NCBI RefSeq assembly: GCF_001517545.1
Contig: NZ_FBYA01000005.1
Location: forward strand, 91,380-155,379
Reading direction: 5' to 3'
Source of the DNA: Limnohabitans sp. Rim47
Lineage (GTDB): Bacteria; Pseudomonadota; Gammaproteobacteria; Burkholderiales; Burkholderiaceae_C
DNA: 64,000 nucleotides
Made by a program: the position numbers and the translations under genes. The notes beneath the pieces were generated by a model. The model worked only from the letters and a program-made list of their open reading frames with translations, ran no database searches and was not told where the DNA came from. Below, one piece after another: positions 50,733-59,775 of this stretch. Positions within the stretch are counted from its first letter, which is position 1, and each line of letters opens with the position of its first letter.

Positions 50733-52843
50733 TCAACAAAATTCAACTTGAATGGGCCATGCTGCGCGTGGCGCAAATGCAAGGCGCGGCCGCCGATGTC
50801 TTGGCGCTCAGAGCCAGTGTGGCCAGCCTGGATCAGGCAGACGCGCCCATGCTGCAACTGCAAAAAGTCGCATCCCAAATGGGCTTGCAAACGCCCTTGT
50901 ACATGGATCAACCGGATCGCGCCCACCTGCCCTTGCTAGGTCACACCGTTCAATGGGGCTGGGTCATCTTGGTCGACTGCGACCCATCAGGTCAGTGGGT
51001 CTTGGTCAATGCGGATGGGCAGCACAGCTTGGCACCCACGGCTTTACAAGGCCAAGTGGCCTTGATCAAGTTCAACGCGCAAGCAGATGCGCACAAACTG
51101 TCGCAGGCCATGGGCGATAAGCCTGCCATGAAAACCTTCGCTCAGCAACTGCAACAGACCCTGCGCCAGCATCGACTGCCAATGATTGAAGCAGGGCTGG
51201 CCTCGGCCTTCATCGGCATGATTGCCCTGGCCACCTCACTGTTTTCAATGCAGGTCTATGACCGTGTGATTCCGTCTCGCAGTGAATACACCTTGGTAGT
51301 GCTCAGCACGGGCGTGTTGCTCAGCATCTTGATTGAATACGCCATGAAATTGGCCCGATCCCATTTGATGGATTATGTGGTTGCAGGGGTTGACCAACAA
51401 CTCTCGCGTGAAGTGTTCCAGCAGCTGCTCAGCCTGCGCGTGGACCAGATACCCAGCTCGGTCGGCAGTTTGGCAGGGCAATTGCGGGGCTATGAACAGG
51501 TGCGCAGTTTTTACACGGCCAACACCCTGTTCACCCTGATCGACTTGCCCATGAGTTTGTTGTTTTTGGTGATCATTGCCTTGATCGCCAGCCCCTTGGT
51601 GGCGCTGGTACCACTGGTGTTTGGCGGTGTGGCTCTGTTTTTGGGGCTCAGAATTCGCAGCCAAATCAAAGAGCTGGCCAGAGAAAGTGCTGCTCTGTCA
51701 AATATGCGCACCGGTCTGTTGGTCGAGGCGGTAGAAGGCATTGAGACCATCAAGGCCGGTTCGGGCGGCTGGAAGTTTTTGTCCCGCTGGGTCAACTACA
51801 ACAAGATGACCATTCAAGGCGACTTGCGCATGCGCAGTGCCACCGAGAATGTGGGCTACCTGTCCGTCGTGCTGCAGCAAATGAGCTATGCCGGCTTGGT
51901 GGTGGTGGGTTCGTTGCTGGTGATGCAAGGCCACATGACGATGGGTGCGTTGATTGCGTGCTCCATCTTGAGCGGACGCATTTTGGCACCCGTCATGGCC
52001 TTGCCGGGTTTGTTGGTGCAGCACTCCCACGCCAGCGCGGCTTTGGAGGGGCTAGAGCGCCTGTACACCCTTGAGTCAGACAACCACGGCATCCAGCACC
52101 CCTTGGTGCCAACGCACATCAAAGGCCATTACCTTTTGACCGATGTGCAGTTCGCCTATGGCCAAAATCCACCCGTGATTGCGGTGCCCAAACTGGAAAT
52201 CAAACCCGGCGAACGCATTGCCATTGTCGGCCCGATTGGCGCAGGCAAATCCACGCTGCTGCGCATGCTGAGCGGCATGTACAGCCCGCAAAAAGGCAAC
52301 ATCCACATTGATGGCTTGGAGCTGGGTCACATCAGCCGACAGCTGCTGAGCCAAAAAATCGGTTTCTTGCAGCAAGACCACCGCCTGTTCCAAGGCTCCT
52401 TGCGCGAAAACTTGCTGATCGGCCTGCCCGACCCTGGCGATGAAGTGATTTTTGCCGCCATGACCCGCACCGGCATGGACCGCATTGTCGGCAGCCACCC
52501 CAAAGGCCTGGAACGCCCCATCATGGAAGGCGGAAAAGGCTTGAGCAATGGACAAAAGCAACTCGTGGCCTTCACCCGCTTGATTTTGTGCAAACCCGAC
52601 ATCTTGCTGCTCGACGAACCGACCGCCACCATGGACGATACGCAAGAGCGCCAGTGCATGGCCGTGCTGGCAGAAGAAGCTCGCGCTGGAAAAACCCTTG
52701 TGATCGTGACCCACAAACCCAGCACCTTGGCACTGGTCAACAGGATCATCGTGGTTGCCGGAAGCTCGATCGTCCTTGATGGCCCGCGCGACACGGTGCT
52801 GCAACAACTTCAACAGCGCCCTATTGCGCAACCTGCGAGCTGA
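50729..52843 (+). CDS. Type I secretion ABC transporter, LapB-like
   Basis: This 704-residue exporter has an N-terminal C39-like domain (1-130) with no catalytic Cys at the usual place, a six-helix membrane domain (about 150-420) and a C-terminal ATPase. Walker A is GPIGAGKST, Walker B DILLLDEPT; the signature is LSNGQKQ rather than LSGGQ. The dead peptidase domain is typical of exporters of large RTX adhesins (LapB, HlyB). It couples ATP hydrolysis to substrate export. Confidence 0.94.
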   Translation: MINKIQLEWAMLRVAQMQGAAADVLALRASVASLDQADAPMLQLQKVASQMGLQTPLYMDQPDRAHLPLLGHTVQWGWVILVDCDPSGQWVLVNADGQHSLAPTALQGQVALIKFNAQADAHKLSQAMGDKPAMKTFAQQLQQTLRQHRLPMIEAGLASAFIGMIALATSLFSMQVYDRVIPSRSEYTLVVLSTGVLLSILIEYAMKLARSHLMDYVVAGVDQQLSREVFQQLLSLRVDQIPSSVGSLAGQLRGYEQVRSFYTANTLFTLIDLPMSLLFLVIIALIASPLVALVPLVFGGVALFLGLRIRSQIKELARESAALSNMRTGLLVEAVEGIETIKAGSGGWKFLSRWVNYNKMTIQGDLRMRSATENVGYLSVVLQQMSYAGLVVVGSLLVMQGHMTMGALIACSILSGRILAPVMALPGLLVQHSHASAALEGLERLYTLESDNHGIQHPLVPTHIKGHYLLTDVQFAYGQNPPVIAVPKLEIKPGERIAIVGPIGAGKSTLLRMLSGMYSPQKGNIHIDGLELGHISRQLLSQKIGFLQQDHRLFQGSLRENLLIGLPDPGDEVIFAAMTRTGMDRIVGSHPKGLERPIMEGGKGLSNGQKQLVAFTRLILCKPDILLLDEPTATMDDTQERQCMAVLAEEARAGKTLVIVTHKPSTLALVNRIIVVAGSSIVLDGPRDTVLQQLQQRPIAQPAS

Positions 52844-52845
52844 AC

Positions 52846-54111
52846 ATGTCATTGACCCACTCCAATCTGCCCAAAGCACCGGCCCCCTCGGGCGTTGGCC
52901 TGCATTCAGAAACCGTCAGCGACGTGACCGCCAAACCTGCCACGTCGCCCATGCCGGTCGGCGACTTCAAACCACCGCACCGTTCGCGTGCTGTTTTGTT
53001 GGTATTCATGCTGTCGCTGATTGCGGCGGTCGTTTGGGCATCGGCTGGGAAAATTGACCAAGTCACGCGAGCACAAGGTCAAATCATTGCGGCAGAGCGC
53101 ACGCAAATTATTCAATCCCCAGACGGCGGGATTTTGACCGAATTGCACGTGAAAGAAGGTGATCTGGTGAAAGCAGGCCAACTGCTGGCGACCCTGCAAA
53201 AAGAGCGCGCACAAGCGGCCGTGTCCGACACCAAGGCCAAAGTGGCCGCCTTGCGCATCACCCTGACCAGACTGCAAGCTGAGATCTTTGAAAAACCCTT
53301 GCAGTTCGATCCCTCGTTGCTGTCTTACACCAGCTACATTCAAAACCAGACCGAACTGTTCAACAAGCGACAACGCGCTTTCAAAGACGAGATCAGTGCG
53401 TTGAAGAAAATCCTGGCGCTGGCCGACGATGAATTGAAAATCAACCGCCTTCTCGAAGCCTCAGGCGACGTCAGTCGGGCTGAGCTCTTGCGCCTAGAGC
53501 GTTCCAGCGCCGACATTGGGGCGCAATTGACGAGCAAGCGCAACAAGTATTTTCAAGATGCACAGGCTGAGATGACCAAGACCCAAGAAGACTTGAGTAC
53601 GCAGACCGAGCAATTGAATGACCGCACCAGCTTGTTGGAGCACACCGAGCTGGTGGCCCCTGTGGACGGCGTGGTCAATAACATCAAGGTCAACACCTTG
53701 GGCGGCGTGGTGCGTCAGGGCGACACGGTGATGGAGTTGCTGCCCGGTGGCAACAACCTGATTGTCGAGACAAAGATCTTGCCCGCAGACATCGGCTTTA
53801 TAAAGATCGGCCAAACGGCCAGCGTCAAACTCGACGCCTACGATTACTCAATTTATGGCGGAATGCGAGGCAATGTGAGTTACATCAGCCCCGACGTGTT
53901 GACCGAAGAAACCAAGCAAGGCCCTATGACCTACTACCGCGTGCGCGTCATGATCACGGGCACCGAGTTCAAAGGCGAGAAAGCCAGTCAAATTCAAGTG
54001 CGACCTGGTTTGACGGCCAACGTGGAAATCAAAGCCATGGAGCGCACTGTGCTGAGCTACCTGATCAAGCCTTTGAGCAAGACCATGAGCATGAGCATGG
54101 GCGAGAAATAA
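52846..54111 (+). CDS. HlyD-family membrane fusion protein
   Basis: This 421-residue adaptor has one N-terminal membrane segment (AVLLVFMLSLIAAVVWASAG), a lipoyl-like domain (RAQGQIIAAERTQIIQSPDGG with LHVKEGDLVKAGQ), a long coiled coil (about 120-260) and a beta-barrel (LVAPVDGVV). It links the ABC transporter to the outer membrane channel. The ATG is two bases after the ABC stop codon. It completes the secretion operon. Confidence 0.94.
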   Translation: MSLTHSNLPKAPAPSGVGLHSETVSDVTAKPATSPMPVGDFKPPHRSRAVLLVFMLSLIAAVVWASAGKIDQVTRAQGQIIAAERTQIIQSPDGGILTELHVKEGDLVKAGQLLATLQKERAQAAVSDTKAKVAALRITLTRLQAEIFEKPLQFDPSLLSYTSYIQNQTELFNKRQRAFKDEISALKKILALADDELKINRLLEASGDVSRAELLRLERSSADIGAQLTSKRNKYFQDAQAEMTKTQEDLSTQTEQLNDRTSLLEHTELVAPVDGVVNNIKVNTLGGVVRQGDTVMELLPGGNNLIVETKILPADIGFIKIGQTASVKLDAYDYSIYGGMRGNVSYISPDVLTEETKQGPMTYYRVRVMITGTEFKGEKASQIQVRPGLTANVEIKAMERTVLSYLIKPLSKTMSMSMGEK

Positions 54112-54128
54112 GCGCTTGAACGCAAAAA

Positions 54129-54152
54129 GGGCGTGCCGGTGAAAGCACGCCC
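54129..54152. terminator. Hairpin between convergent hlyD and infA
   Basis: GGGCGTGC and GCACGCCC are perfect inverted copies separated by 8 bases, 17 bases after the hlyD stop codon. No T tract follows, so intrinsic termination is uncertain; A residues just to the left could help termination of the minus-strand infA transcript. Confidence 0.5.
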
Positions 54153-54179
54153 AATGAGGACTCAGAGTCCTTTGCTTAT

Positions 54180-54440
54180 TTAGCGTGCAGGTGGGCGGCG
54201 TGGTGCCATCGGGGCACGGCCAGCCAAATGACGGAAGCTGATGCGGCCTTTGCTCAGGTCATAAGGCGAGAGCTCGAGCGTCACACGGTCACCCGCCAGA
54301 ATGCGGATGTGGTTTTTGCGCATCTTGCCAGCAGAATAGGCGATCAATTGGTGGCCGTTGTCCAGCGTCACACGAAAACGCGTATCGGGCAAAACTTCGT
54401 TCACCACGCCCATCAGTTCAATCAGTTCTTCTTTAGCCAT
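54180..54440 (-). CDS. infA: Translation initiation factor IF-1
   Basis: This 86-residue protein is an OB-fold IF-1: MAKEELIELMGVVNEVLP, FRVTLDNGHQLIAYSAGKMRKN (in parts) and GDRVTLELSPYDLSKGRI. IF-1 binds the ribosomal A site during initiation. The C-terminal tail APMAPRRPPAR makes it longer than the 72-residue standard. Burkholderiales often have a second infA outside the ribosomal protein operon, and this copy is likely that one, as no ribosomal protein gene is near. Confidence 0.93.
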   Translation of the reverse strand: MAKEELIELMGVVNEVLPDTRFRVTLDNGHQLIAYSAGKMRKNHIRILAGDRVTLELSPYDLSKGRISFRHLAGRAPMAPRRPPAR

Positions 54441-54454
54441 TTAAAACGTCTTTC

Positions 54455-54706
54455 TCAAAGCAGGATCGGTTTGGAGGTCTGGCGCTCCACCCACAACATG
54501 CCTTCATCGAGGGCGTATTGGCTGGCGGCGGCAGGTGTTGCAAATTCGGGCACAAAACGCATCACGCGGTCGGTGCTGGCGCTACCATGGCCACTGGCCA
54601 CGGACACTTGCGCGCCAAATGCGCCATTGGGCAAAGCCCTAGAGCAAGGTTGAATTCGGAATTTTCCCATGGAGATGGGTTGGTGTGAACAGTAATGAAT
54701 GGTCAT
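54455..54706 (-). CDS. Small hypothetical protein upstream of infA
   Basis: This 83-residue frame lies 14 bases upstream of infA on the same strand. The region from MGKFRIQPCSRA onward looks protein-like (RVMRFVPEFATPAAASQYALDEGMLWV); the start could be the ATG at 54670. I do not recognise a family. Its position suggests co-transcription with infA. Confidence 0.55.
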   Translation of the reverse strand: MTIHYCSHQPISMGKFRIQPCSRALPNGAFGAQVSVASGHGSASTDRVMRFVPEFATPAAASQYALDEGMLWVERQTSKPILL

Positions 54707-55046
54707 GTATTTTAACTAACGGGGTCTTGCCGCTTTGAATGCCTCTTGGGGCTTTGCAGCGGCTAGGGTATTGGCATGTCCTGGTGCCAAAAACGCCCCC
54801 GATGTGCAAACCCTAGGGTCTGCCACAGAACATCACCGTGCAGAGGTGCGTCAAAAGGAAGCAAAAAATCGTCTGGGCCCAGCTCTCAATGAGCATGGCG
54901 GGCGATGTGCGCAGTGGAGGACAAGACTGGCATCCCTCTGCCGGGATGCGCTATCGGCTCAGAAAGAGCGAGATGGGCATAAGTCGCCAATGGCGTGCCG
55001 CACTGTACCACGTTCACGGTTTTAGTGCTTTTGCACTCTTTACGAC
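54707..55046. other. 340-base stretch without a recognised gene
   Basis: Reading frames cross this region on both strands, but their products have no recognisable motif and their composition looks like noncoding DNA. It contains the promoter side of the small gene before infA. I see no repeat or RNA gene in it. Confidence 0.5.
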
Positions 55047-55241
55047 TCACAACCAGCGGGCCACCGCCGCGGCCATCATGCTCAACAACAAGGTGCTGGT
55101 GATGGGGATGAACCATTCCCGCCCAAACAGCCTGAAGCGGAAGTCGCCGGGCAAACGGCCAAAACCCAGTTTTTGAAGCCACGGCTGCAGGCCACTGAAA
55201 ATGACCAGCGCCAGCAAAACCACGATGAGCCAACGCAACAT
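55047..55241 (-). CDS. DUF2905 family membrane protein
   Basis: This 64-residue protein matches DUF2905: a first membrane segment (LIVVLLALVIFSGL), the conserved middle GRLPGDFRFRLFGREWFIPITS (read in parts) and a second membrane segment (TLLLSMMAAAVARWL). The function is unknown. It lies 18 bases after the MidA-type methyltransferase gene on the same strand, probably one transcript. Confidence 0.9.
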   Translation of the reverse strand: MLRWLIVVLLALVIFSGLQPWLQKLGFGRLPGDFRFRLFGREWFIPITSTLLLSMMAAAVARWL

Positions 55242-55259
55242 GCTGTGCCTTGCAGTCGT

Positions 55260-56417
55260 TTACAGGCGATGAGACCGGTCGCCCCGGGCAAAGCCCTGGG
55301 CCACACCATCGGCCGAGGTGGTCAAACCGATCACTTTGAACAACTCGCCCATTTCATGCTCATTCACCAGGCGTTGGGCTTGGCTGCGTTCGGCCAAAGA
55401 GGCTTGCGCCATGCGTTCGGCAAGGCCCAAGTTCAACAAAAACCACGCCTGACTGGCATAGCCCGCCACGGACAGGCCGGCATTTTGCGCAGCCAGCGCC
55501 ACGCCCGTGAAATTGACATGGGCGGTAATGTCTTTTTGGCCCACGGCCAGCAAAGGGTTGTCGTCGGCTTGGTGCAACTGGTGACACATGACGGTGCCCA
55601 TGTGGCGCTGAGGATGAAAGTATTCGGCCTCAGGAAAACCGTAATCAAGAAAAAATGCCGCACCGCCCTTGCCCGCCAAGAGCCGCTCGGCAAGGCTGGT
55701 GACGAAGGCCTCGGCCTGCGGATGGATTTCGGTCAGGTAGTCGTGTTCGCCTTCGATGTCGATGGGCGGGCGCAAGTCAGTCGGGCGGTCTTGCCAAGCA
55801 AAACCCTGGCCTGTGCTGACCACCCCGCGCTCGTGCCAGACGCCGTCTGTGCGCTGCAAGAGTTGCACCGGCATAGCATCGAGCACCTCGTTGCCGACCA
55901 CCACGCCCTCGATGGCGTTAGGCCAGCTGTCGAGCCAGCGCACTTTGTCGGCATATTTCAACAAGGTATCGGCCTGGCGGGCCTGCAAAGTGCCCGACAA
56001 ATCGATGATGGTGTAGCGGGCAAGATCGTCGCCCAGGCTGTCCAGCAACTGCAACGCCAATGCACCCGTGCCTGCGCCAAACTCCCAAACCTCGTCGGTG
56101 CCCGTGGCCTGCAAAGCCTGGCGCACCTGCACGGCCAGTGTTTGGCCAAACAGCGGCGATAGGCCGGGCGCGGTCACAAAATCACTGCCCGAAGAGGGCA
56201 TGGTGCCGAACTTTTGCAGCGCATTGGTGTAGTACCCCAGCCCCGGCTCATACAGCGCCATGGCCATGAAGCGGTCAAAAGCCAGCCAACCACCCGCCTG
56301 GTCAATGGCCTGGTGGATGCGCTGGGTCAATTCACAAGAGGGAGTGGGCTTGGGCGTGGACACCCAGGGATTGTCGCCGAAGGCGTTCAGGGTTTTGCGC
56401 CGAATGAACGCCAGCAT
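55260..56417 (-). CDS. MidA-family SAM-dependent methyltransferase
   Basis: This 385-residue protein fits the MidA/NDUFAF7 family: YEPGLGYY, FVTAPGLSPLFGQ, the SAM motif EFGAGTGALALQLL and EVLDAMPV, with FFLDYGFPE near the substrate site. Mitochondrial NDUFAF7 methylates an Arg of complex I; bacterial targets are unknown. The ATG at 56417 avoids reading through the repeat upstream; a GTG at 56363 is also possible. It is divergent from the SDR gene. Confidence 0.9.
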   Translation of the reverse strand: MLAFIRRKTLNAFGDNPWVSTPKPTPSCELTQRIHQAIDQAGGWLAFDRFMAMALYEPGLGYYTNALQKFGTMPSSGSDFVTAPGLSPLFGQTLAVQVRQALQATGTDEVWEFGAGTGALALQLLDSLGDDLARYTIIDLSGTLQARQADTLLKYADKVRWLDSWPNAIEGVVVGNEVLDAMPVQLLQRTDGVWHERGVVSTGQGFAWQDRPTDLRPPIDIEGEHDYLTEIHPQAEAFVTSLAERLLAGKGGAAFFLDYGFPEAEYFHPQRHMGTVMCHQLHQADDNPLLAVGQKDITAHVNFTGVALAAQNAGLSVAGYASQAWFLLNLGLAERMAQASLAERSQAQRLVNEHEMGELFKVIGLTTSADGVAQGFARGDRSHRL

Positions 56418-56454
56418 AGGCCGCTTGCCCGATAATTGGAGTTTTGTTTCATGC

Positions 56455-56565
56455 CTTGTCATGCCGGACGCAATCCGACATCCAAACATCGACAAGCATG
56501 CCCCCGGGTCAAGTCCGGGGTGACAAACAGGCATCGATCCCCGATCTTTTTCAGGGTGACACCTC
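56455..56565. repeat. REP-like palindromic repeats in a divergent promoter region
   Basis: Units GTCATGCCGGACGCAATCCG and CCCCCGGGTCAAGTCCGGGG with GTGAC ends, and a shorter ATCCCCGATCTTTTTCAGGG hairpin, lie between the MidA-type and SDR genes. They resemble the repeats at the other intergenic sites. Confidence 0.75.
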
Positions 56566-56601
56566 AAGCACACAGCACAAGTTAGCAACAAGCCACCATT
56601 T

Positions 56602-57384
56602 ATGAAACAAGTTCTGGTCACCGGAGGCGCTCACCGCCTGGGCGCAGAGATCGTTCGCCAATTTGCGGCGGCGGGCTGGCGCGTGTGGTGCCATTACCAA
56701 AGCTCGGCCATGGCAGCGCAAGCGCTTCAGGCCGAACAGGGCGCCCAAGGGGCGTGCGTCGAATTGGTACAGGCCGATCTGGCACAACACGCCGAAGTCG
56801 AACGCATGGTGGCCCACATCACGCAAAGCCACGGCCCACTGGATTGCTTGGTCAACAACGCTTCGCTGTTCGAGCCCGACACCGGGGCTGCAATGGACCT
56901 GACCGGCACCCGCCAGCAGCTGGAGGTGAACCTGATCGCGCCACTGGCTTTGGCGTCTTTGATGGCAAGGCAAAACGCCCCCGAGTCCACGCCCGGCCAG
57001 CGCAGCGTGATCCACATCTTGGACCAGAAGGTGTTCAACCTGAACCCAGACTATTTTTCATACACCGTCTCCAAACTGGCGCTGGAGCGCTCGGTGGCCT
57101 TGCAGGCGCAGGCCTTGGCCCCTTTGCGTGTGTGCGGTGTGGCACCTGGCCTGATGTTTTTGAGCGGCCCGCAAACGCAGGACAACTTTGACCGCGCCAG
57201 CCGCGTGAACCTGATGCGCCAGCCGATCGACCCGGCGCAGGTGGCCGCCACCTGCCTGTTTCTGGCACAAAACCCCTGCATCACCGGCACCACGGTGTGC
57301 GTGGACAACGGCCAGCATCTGGTGCCCCTGGACCGCGATGTGATGTTCTTGGCCGACACGCCCCACCCGAAAGACGCGTCATGA
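56602..57384 (+). CDS. SDR-family oxidoreductase, FolM/pteridine reductase-like
   Basis: This 260-residue short-chain dehydrogenase has TGGAHRLGAEI for NADPH binding, NNASLFEP, and the Tyr-Lys pair in FSYTVSKLALE. It resembles pteridine and dihydromonapterin reductases (FolM), and it is followed in ATGA overlap by two FolB-type aldolases, which supports a pterin role. The C-terminal part reads VDNGQHLVP, consistent with that group. Substrate is inferred. Confidence 0.88.
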   Translation: MKQVLVTGGAHRLGAEIVRQFAAAGWRVWCHYQSSAMAAQALQAEQGAQGACVELVQADLAQHAEVERMVAHITQSHGPLDCLVNNASLFEPDTGAAMDLTGTRQQLEVNLIAPLALASLMARQNAPESTPGQRSVIHILDQKVFNLNPDYFSYTVSKLALERSVALQAQALAPLRVCGVAPGLMFLSGPQTQDNFDRASRVNLMRQPIDPAQVAATCLFLAQNPCITGTTVCVDNGQHLVPLDRDVMFLADTPHPKDAS

Positions 57385-57788
57385 GCGACAAACTGAACAC
57401 GGCCATGACCGAATTGGCGCTCAACTGCCGCCGCCTTTTTTTGCGCAACCACACGGTGGACGTGCGCATTGGCGCACACGACTTTGAAAAGCTCGGCCCC
57501 CAGCGCATCGTTTTCAATGTGGAACTGTTTGTGCCCTACAGCGCCTCCACCCCCACACAGGACGACCTGACCGAGGTGCTGGACTACGACTTCATCCGCG
57601 AGGTGATTGCGCGCCGTGTGGCCCAGGGCCACATCGTGTTGCAAGAAACTTTGTGCGACGACCTGATGCGCGAATTGATCGCGCACCCGCAGGTGCAGGC
57701 GGTGCGCCTGTCCACCTGCAAACCCGATGTGTACCCGGACTGTGAAGCCGTCGGGGTCGAAATTTTCCAGATCAAACCAGCCTCATGA
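57381..57788 (+). CDS. FolB-type dihydroneopterin aldolase family protein (first copy)
   Basis: This 135-residue protein has the tunnelling-fold FolB pattern: FLRNHTVDVRIGAHDFEKLGPQRIVFNVEL (in parts), the active-site Glu (GHIVLQETLCDDLM) and the C-terminal VEIFQIK. It should act on 7,8-dihydroneopterin or a related pterin. The start overlaps the SDR stop codon and the stop overlaps the next start, so three genes are coupled. Confidence 0.88.
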   Translation: MSDKLNTAMTELALNCRRLFLRNHTVDVRIGAHDFEKLGPQRIVFNVELFVPYSASTPTQDDLTEVLDYDFIREVIARRVAQGHIVLQETLCDDLMRELIAHPQVQAVRLSTCKPDVYPDCEAVGVEIFQIKPAS

Positions 57789-58156
57789 AAACCCCTGCCG
57801 GACACCAAACACTGGAGCTGACTGGTTTGCGCTTTGACGCCAACCTGGGCATCCTCGAACACGAAAAAATCGACCCTCAGCCGATTCAGGTCGATGCCGA
57901 GCTGAACTTGGGCACACAGCCTCTGCTGCCCAGCGACGACGACATCCACCATGTGCTGGATTACCGCAAGGTGCGCAAGATCATCATCGACGAATGCACG
58001 GCCGAGCACATCAACCTGCTCGAAACGCTGATCGGCAAACTCTCCAACCGCTTGATGCAACTGCCTGGCGTGCTGGGTGTGCGCGTCAAGATTGCCAAAC
58101 TTGAAATTTTTGAAGACTGCGAAGTGGCCATTCGCATGGAAACCGGACAGTGGTGA
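57785..58156 (+). CDS. folB: FolB-type dihydroneopterin aldolase (second copy)
   Basis: This 123-residue protein has LTGLRFDANLGILEHEK, DYRKVRKIIIDE and INLLETLIGKLSNRL, the last containing the Glu of the active site, with a conserved C-terminal KLEIFEDCEVAIRM. It is closer to canonical FolB than the first copy. The product enters folate synthesis. One copy may have a regulatory or alternative pterin role. Confidence 0.88.
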   Translation: MKTPAGHQTLELTGLRFDANLGILEHEKIDPQPIQVDAELNLGTQPLLPSDDDIHHVLDYRKVRKIIIDECTAEHINLLETLIGKLSNRLMQLPGVLGVRVKIAKLEIFEDCEVAIRMETGQW

Positions 58157-58158
58157 AC

Positions 58159-59094
58159 ATGAACACAACAACTGAAAACACCTGGGTGGACGCTGAAAGC
58201 CAAGCCGATGCGGCGGCCAAGGCCGTCAAGATCGAGCGCGAAACCCACAAGCTCGAAAAGCGCCTGTGCCGCCAGATGGGCCAAGCCATCAGCGACTTCA
58301 ACCTGATTGAAGCGGGCGACCGCATCATGGTCTGCATGTCGGGCGGCAAAGACAGCTACGGCATGCTGGATATCCTGCTCAAGATGAAGGCCCGCGCCCC
58401 GGTGGACTTTGAGCTGGTGGCGGTCAACCTCGACCAAAAGCAACCCGGTTTTCCCGACCACATCCTGCCCGCTTACCTGAAAGAGCTGGGCGTTGAATAC
58501 CACATCGAAACGCAGGACACGTATTCGATCGTGAAGGACAAAATCCCCGAAGGCAAAACCATGTGCAGCCTGTGCTCGCGTCTGCGGCGAGGTATTTTGT
58601 ACCGCGTGGCGCGTCAGCTGAAGTGCAACAAGCTGGCTCTGGGCCACCACCGCGACGACATGCTGCAAACCTTCTTTTTGAACATGTTCTTTGGCGGCAA
58701 GCTCAAGGGGATGCCCCCGAAGTTGGTCAGCGACAACGGCGAGTTCATGGTCATCCGGCCACTGGCCTATGTGGCTGAGACCGACCTGATCCGTTGGGCA
58801 GCGCACCGACAGTTCCCCATCATCCCGTGCACACTGTGCGGCAGCCAAGAAAACCTGCAACGCCTGCAGGTGGGCAACATGCTGCGTGAGTGGCAAAAGA
58901 AACACCCTGGCCGCATTGAAAACATGTTTGCCGCTTTGCAAAATGTGGTGCCCTCGCACTTGATGGACGCCAAGCTGCACGGCTTCAAGGACCTGAAGAT
59001 CACTGGCATCGAATCGGATGACGGCGACAAGGCTTTTGACGAAGAGGCATTCTCCGAACCCGGCTTGCCTGGCATTCAAGTGGTCTCGATGTAA
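58159..59094 (+). CDS. ttcA: tRNA 2-thiocytidine synthetase TtcA
   Basis: TtcA adds sulfur to cytidine 32 of tRNA using ATP and an Fe-S cluster. The 311-residue protein has the PP-loop MSGGKDSYGM, the two Cys of CSLCSRLRRG and a third in CTLCGSQ that bind the cluster, and GHHRDD, typical of the family. The ATG at 58159 is chosen; two GTG codons just upstream overlap the folB stop. Confidence 0.95.
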   Translation: MNTTTENTWVDAESQADAAAKAVKIERETHKLEKRLCRQMGQAISDFNLIEAGDRIMVCMSGGKDSYGMLDILLKMKARAPVDFELVAVNLDQKQPGFPDHILPAYLKELGVEYHIETQDTYSIVKDKIPEGKTMCSLCSRLRRGILYRVARQLKCNKLALGHHRDDMLQTFFLNMFFGGKLKGMPPKLVSDNGEFMVIRPLAYVAETDLIRWAAHRQFPIIPCTLCGSQENLQRLQVGNMLREWQKKHPGRIENMFAALQNVVPSHLMDAKLHGFKDLKITGIESDDGDKAFDEEAFSEPGLPGIQVVSM

Positions 59095-59110
59095 ATCCAG
59101 GAGGTGCGCC

Positions 59111-59752
59111 ATGCACAAGGCAACACAAGAGCTCTCGCGGCGTTTTTCAGTGGCCTTGGCTGCACTGACCTTGACCCTTTTGACGGGCTGCGCCTCGATG
59201 CGCCTGATCGACAGCGATGTGGTTTCCGTGGCGGCAGTGCCGTCGGGCATGAGCCTGCAGGGCGCCAAGTACCGTTTTGAGCGCCTGCCTTCACAGATCA
59301 ACAACCCTGAAGCCGGACTGGCCGAACAACAAGCCCAGGCGGCCATGACGGCCGTGGGCTTGGTGCGCGACGACGCAAGCGCCAGCCTGAGCGTGATGGT
59401 GGGCTTCAGTGGCACCCAATACCAAGCTGATCCTTGGGGTCGCCCGATCGGGCCGGGCTGGACACCTTACGGCAATGTCGGCGTGGGCATTGGCATTGGC
59501 ATTGGTGCTGGCTCGCACATCGGACTGGGCACGGGCATGCGCTTTCCGCCGCCCACTCAGTTCCGCCGCGAGGTCAGCGTGATCATGCGCGACTTGAAAT
59601 CAGGCCAAGTGGTCTACGAAACCCGCGCCAGCCATGCGGGCCCATGGAGCGACAGCGTGCCGATTTTTGCCACACTGTTCCAGGCCGCACTGGCCAACTT
59701 CCCCAACCCGCCCACAGGCTTGCGCCGGGTGAACATCGAACTGCCGCGCTGA
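59111..59752 (+). CDS. DUF4136 lipoprotein
   Basis: This 213-residue protein has a lipoprotein signal with lipobox LLTGCAS and a DUF4136 domain (YRFERLPS near 55, SVMVGFSGTQYQAD, DLKSGQVVYETRA). It carries a Gly/Ile repeat (VGVGIGIGIGAG). DUF4136 lipoproteins are common in Burkholderiales with unknown role. AGGAGG precedes the ATG closely. Confidence 0.9.
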   Translation: MHKATQELSRRFSVALAALTLTLLTGCASMRLIDSDVVSVAAVPSGMSLQGAKYRFERLPSQINNPEAGLAEQQAQAAMTAVGLVRDDASASLSVMVGFSGTQYQADPWGRPIGPGWTPYGNVGVGIGIGIGAGSHIGLGTGMRFPPPTQFRREVSVIMRDLKSGQVVYETRASHAGPWSDSVPIFATLFQAALANFPNPPTGLRRVNIELPR

Positions 59753-59775
59753 ACCGCTCAACCCACATCAAATTC

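Noticed and set aside
54735..55025. 96-codon plus-strand frame
   Set aside because: No motif or ribosome site; overlapping frames on the other strand are equally long, as expected by chance.
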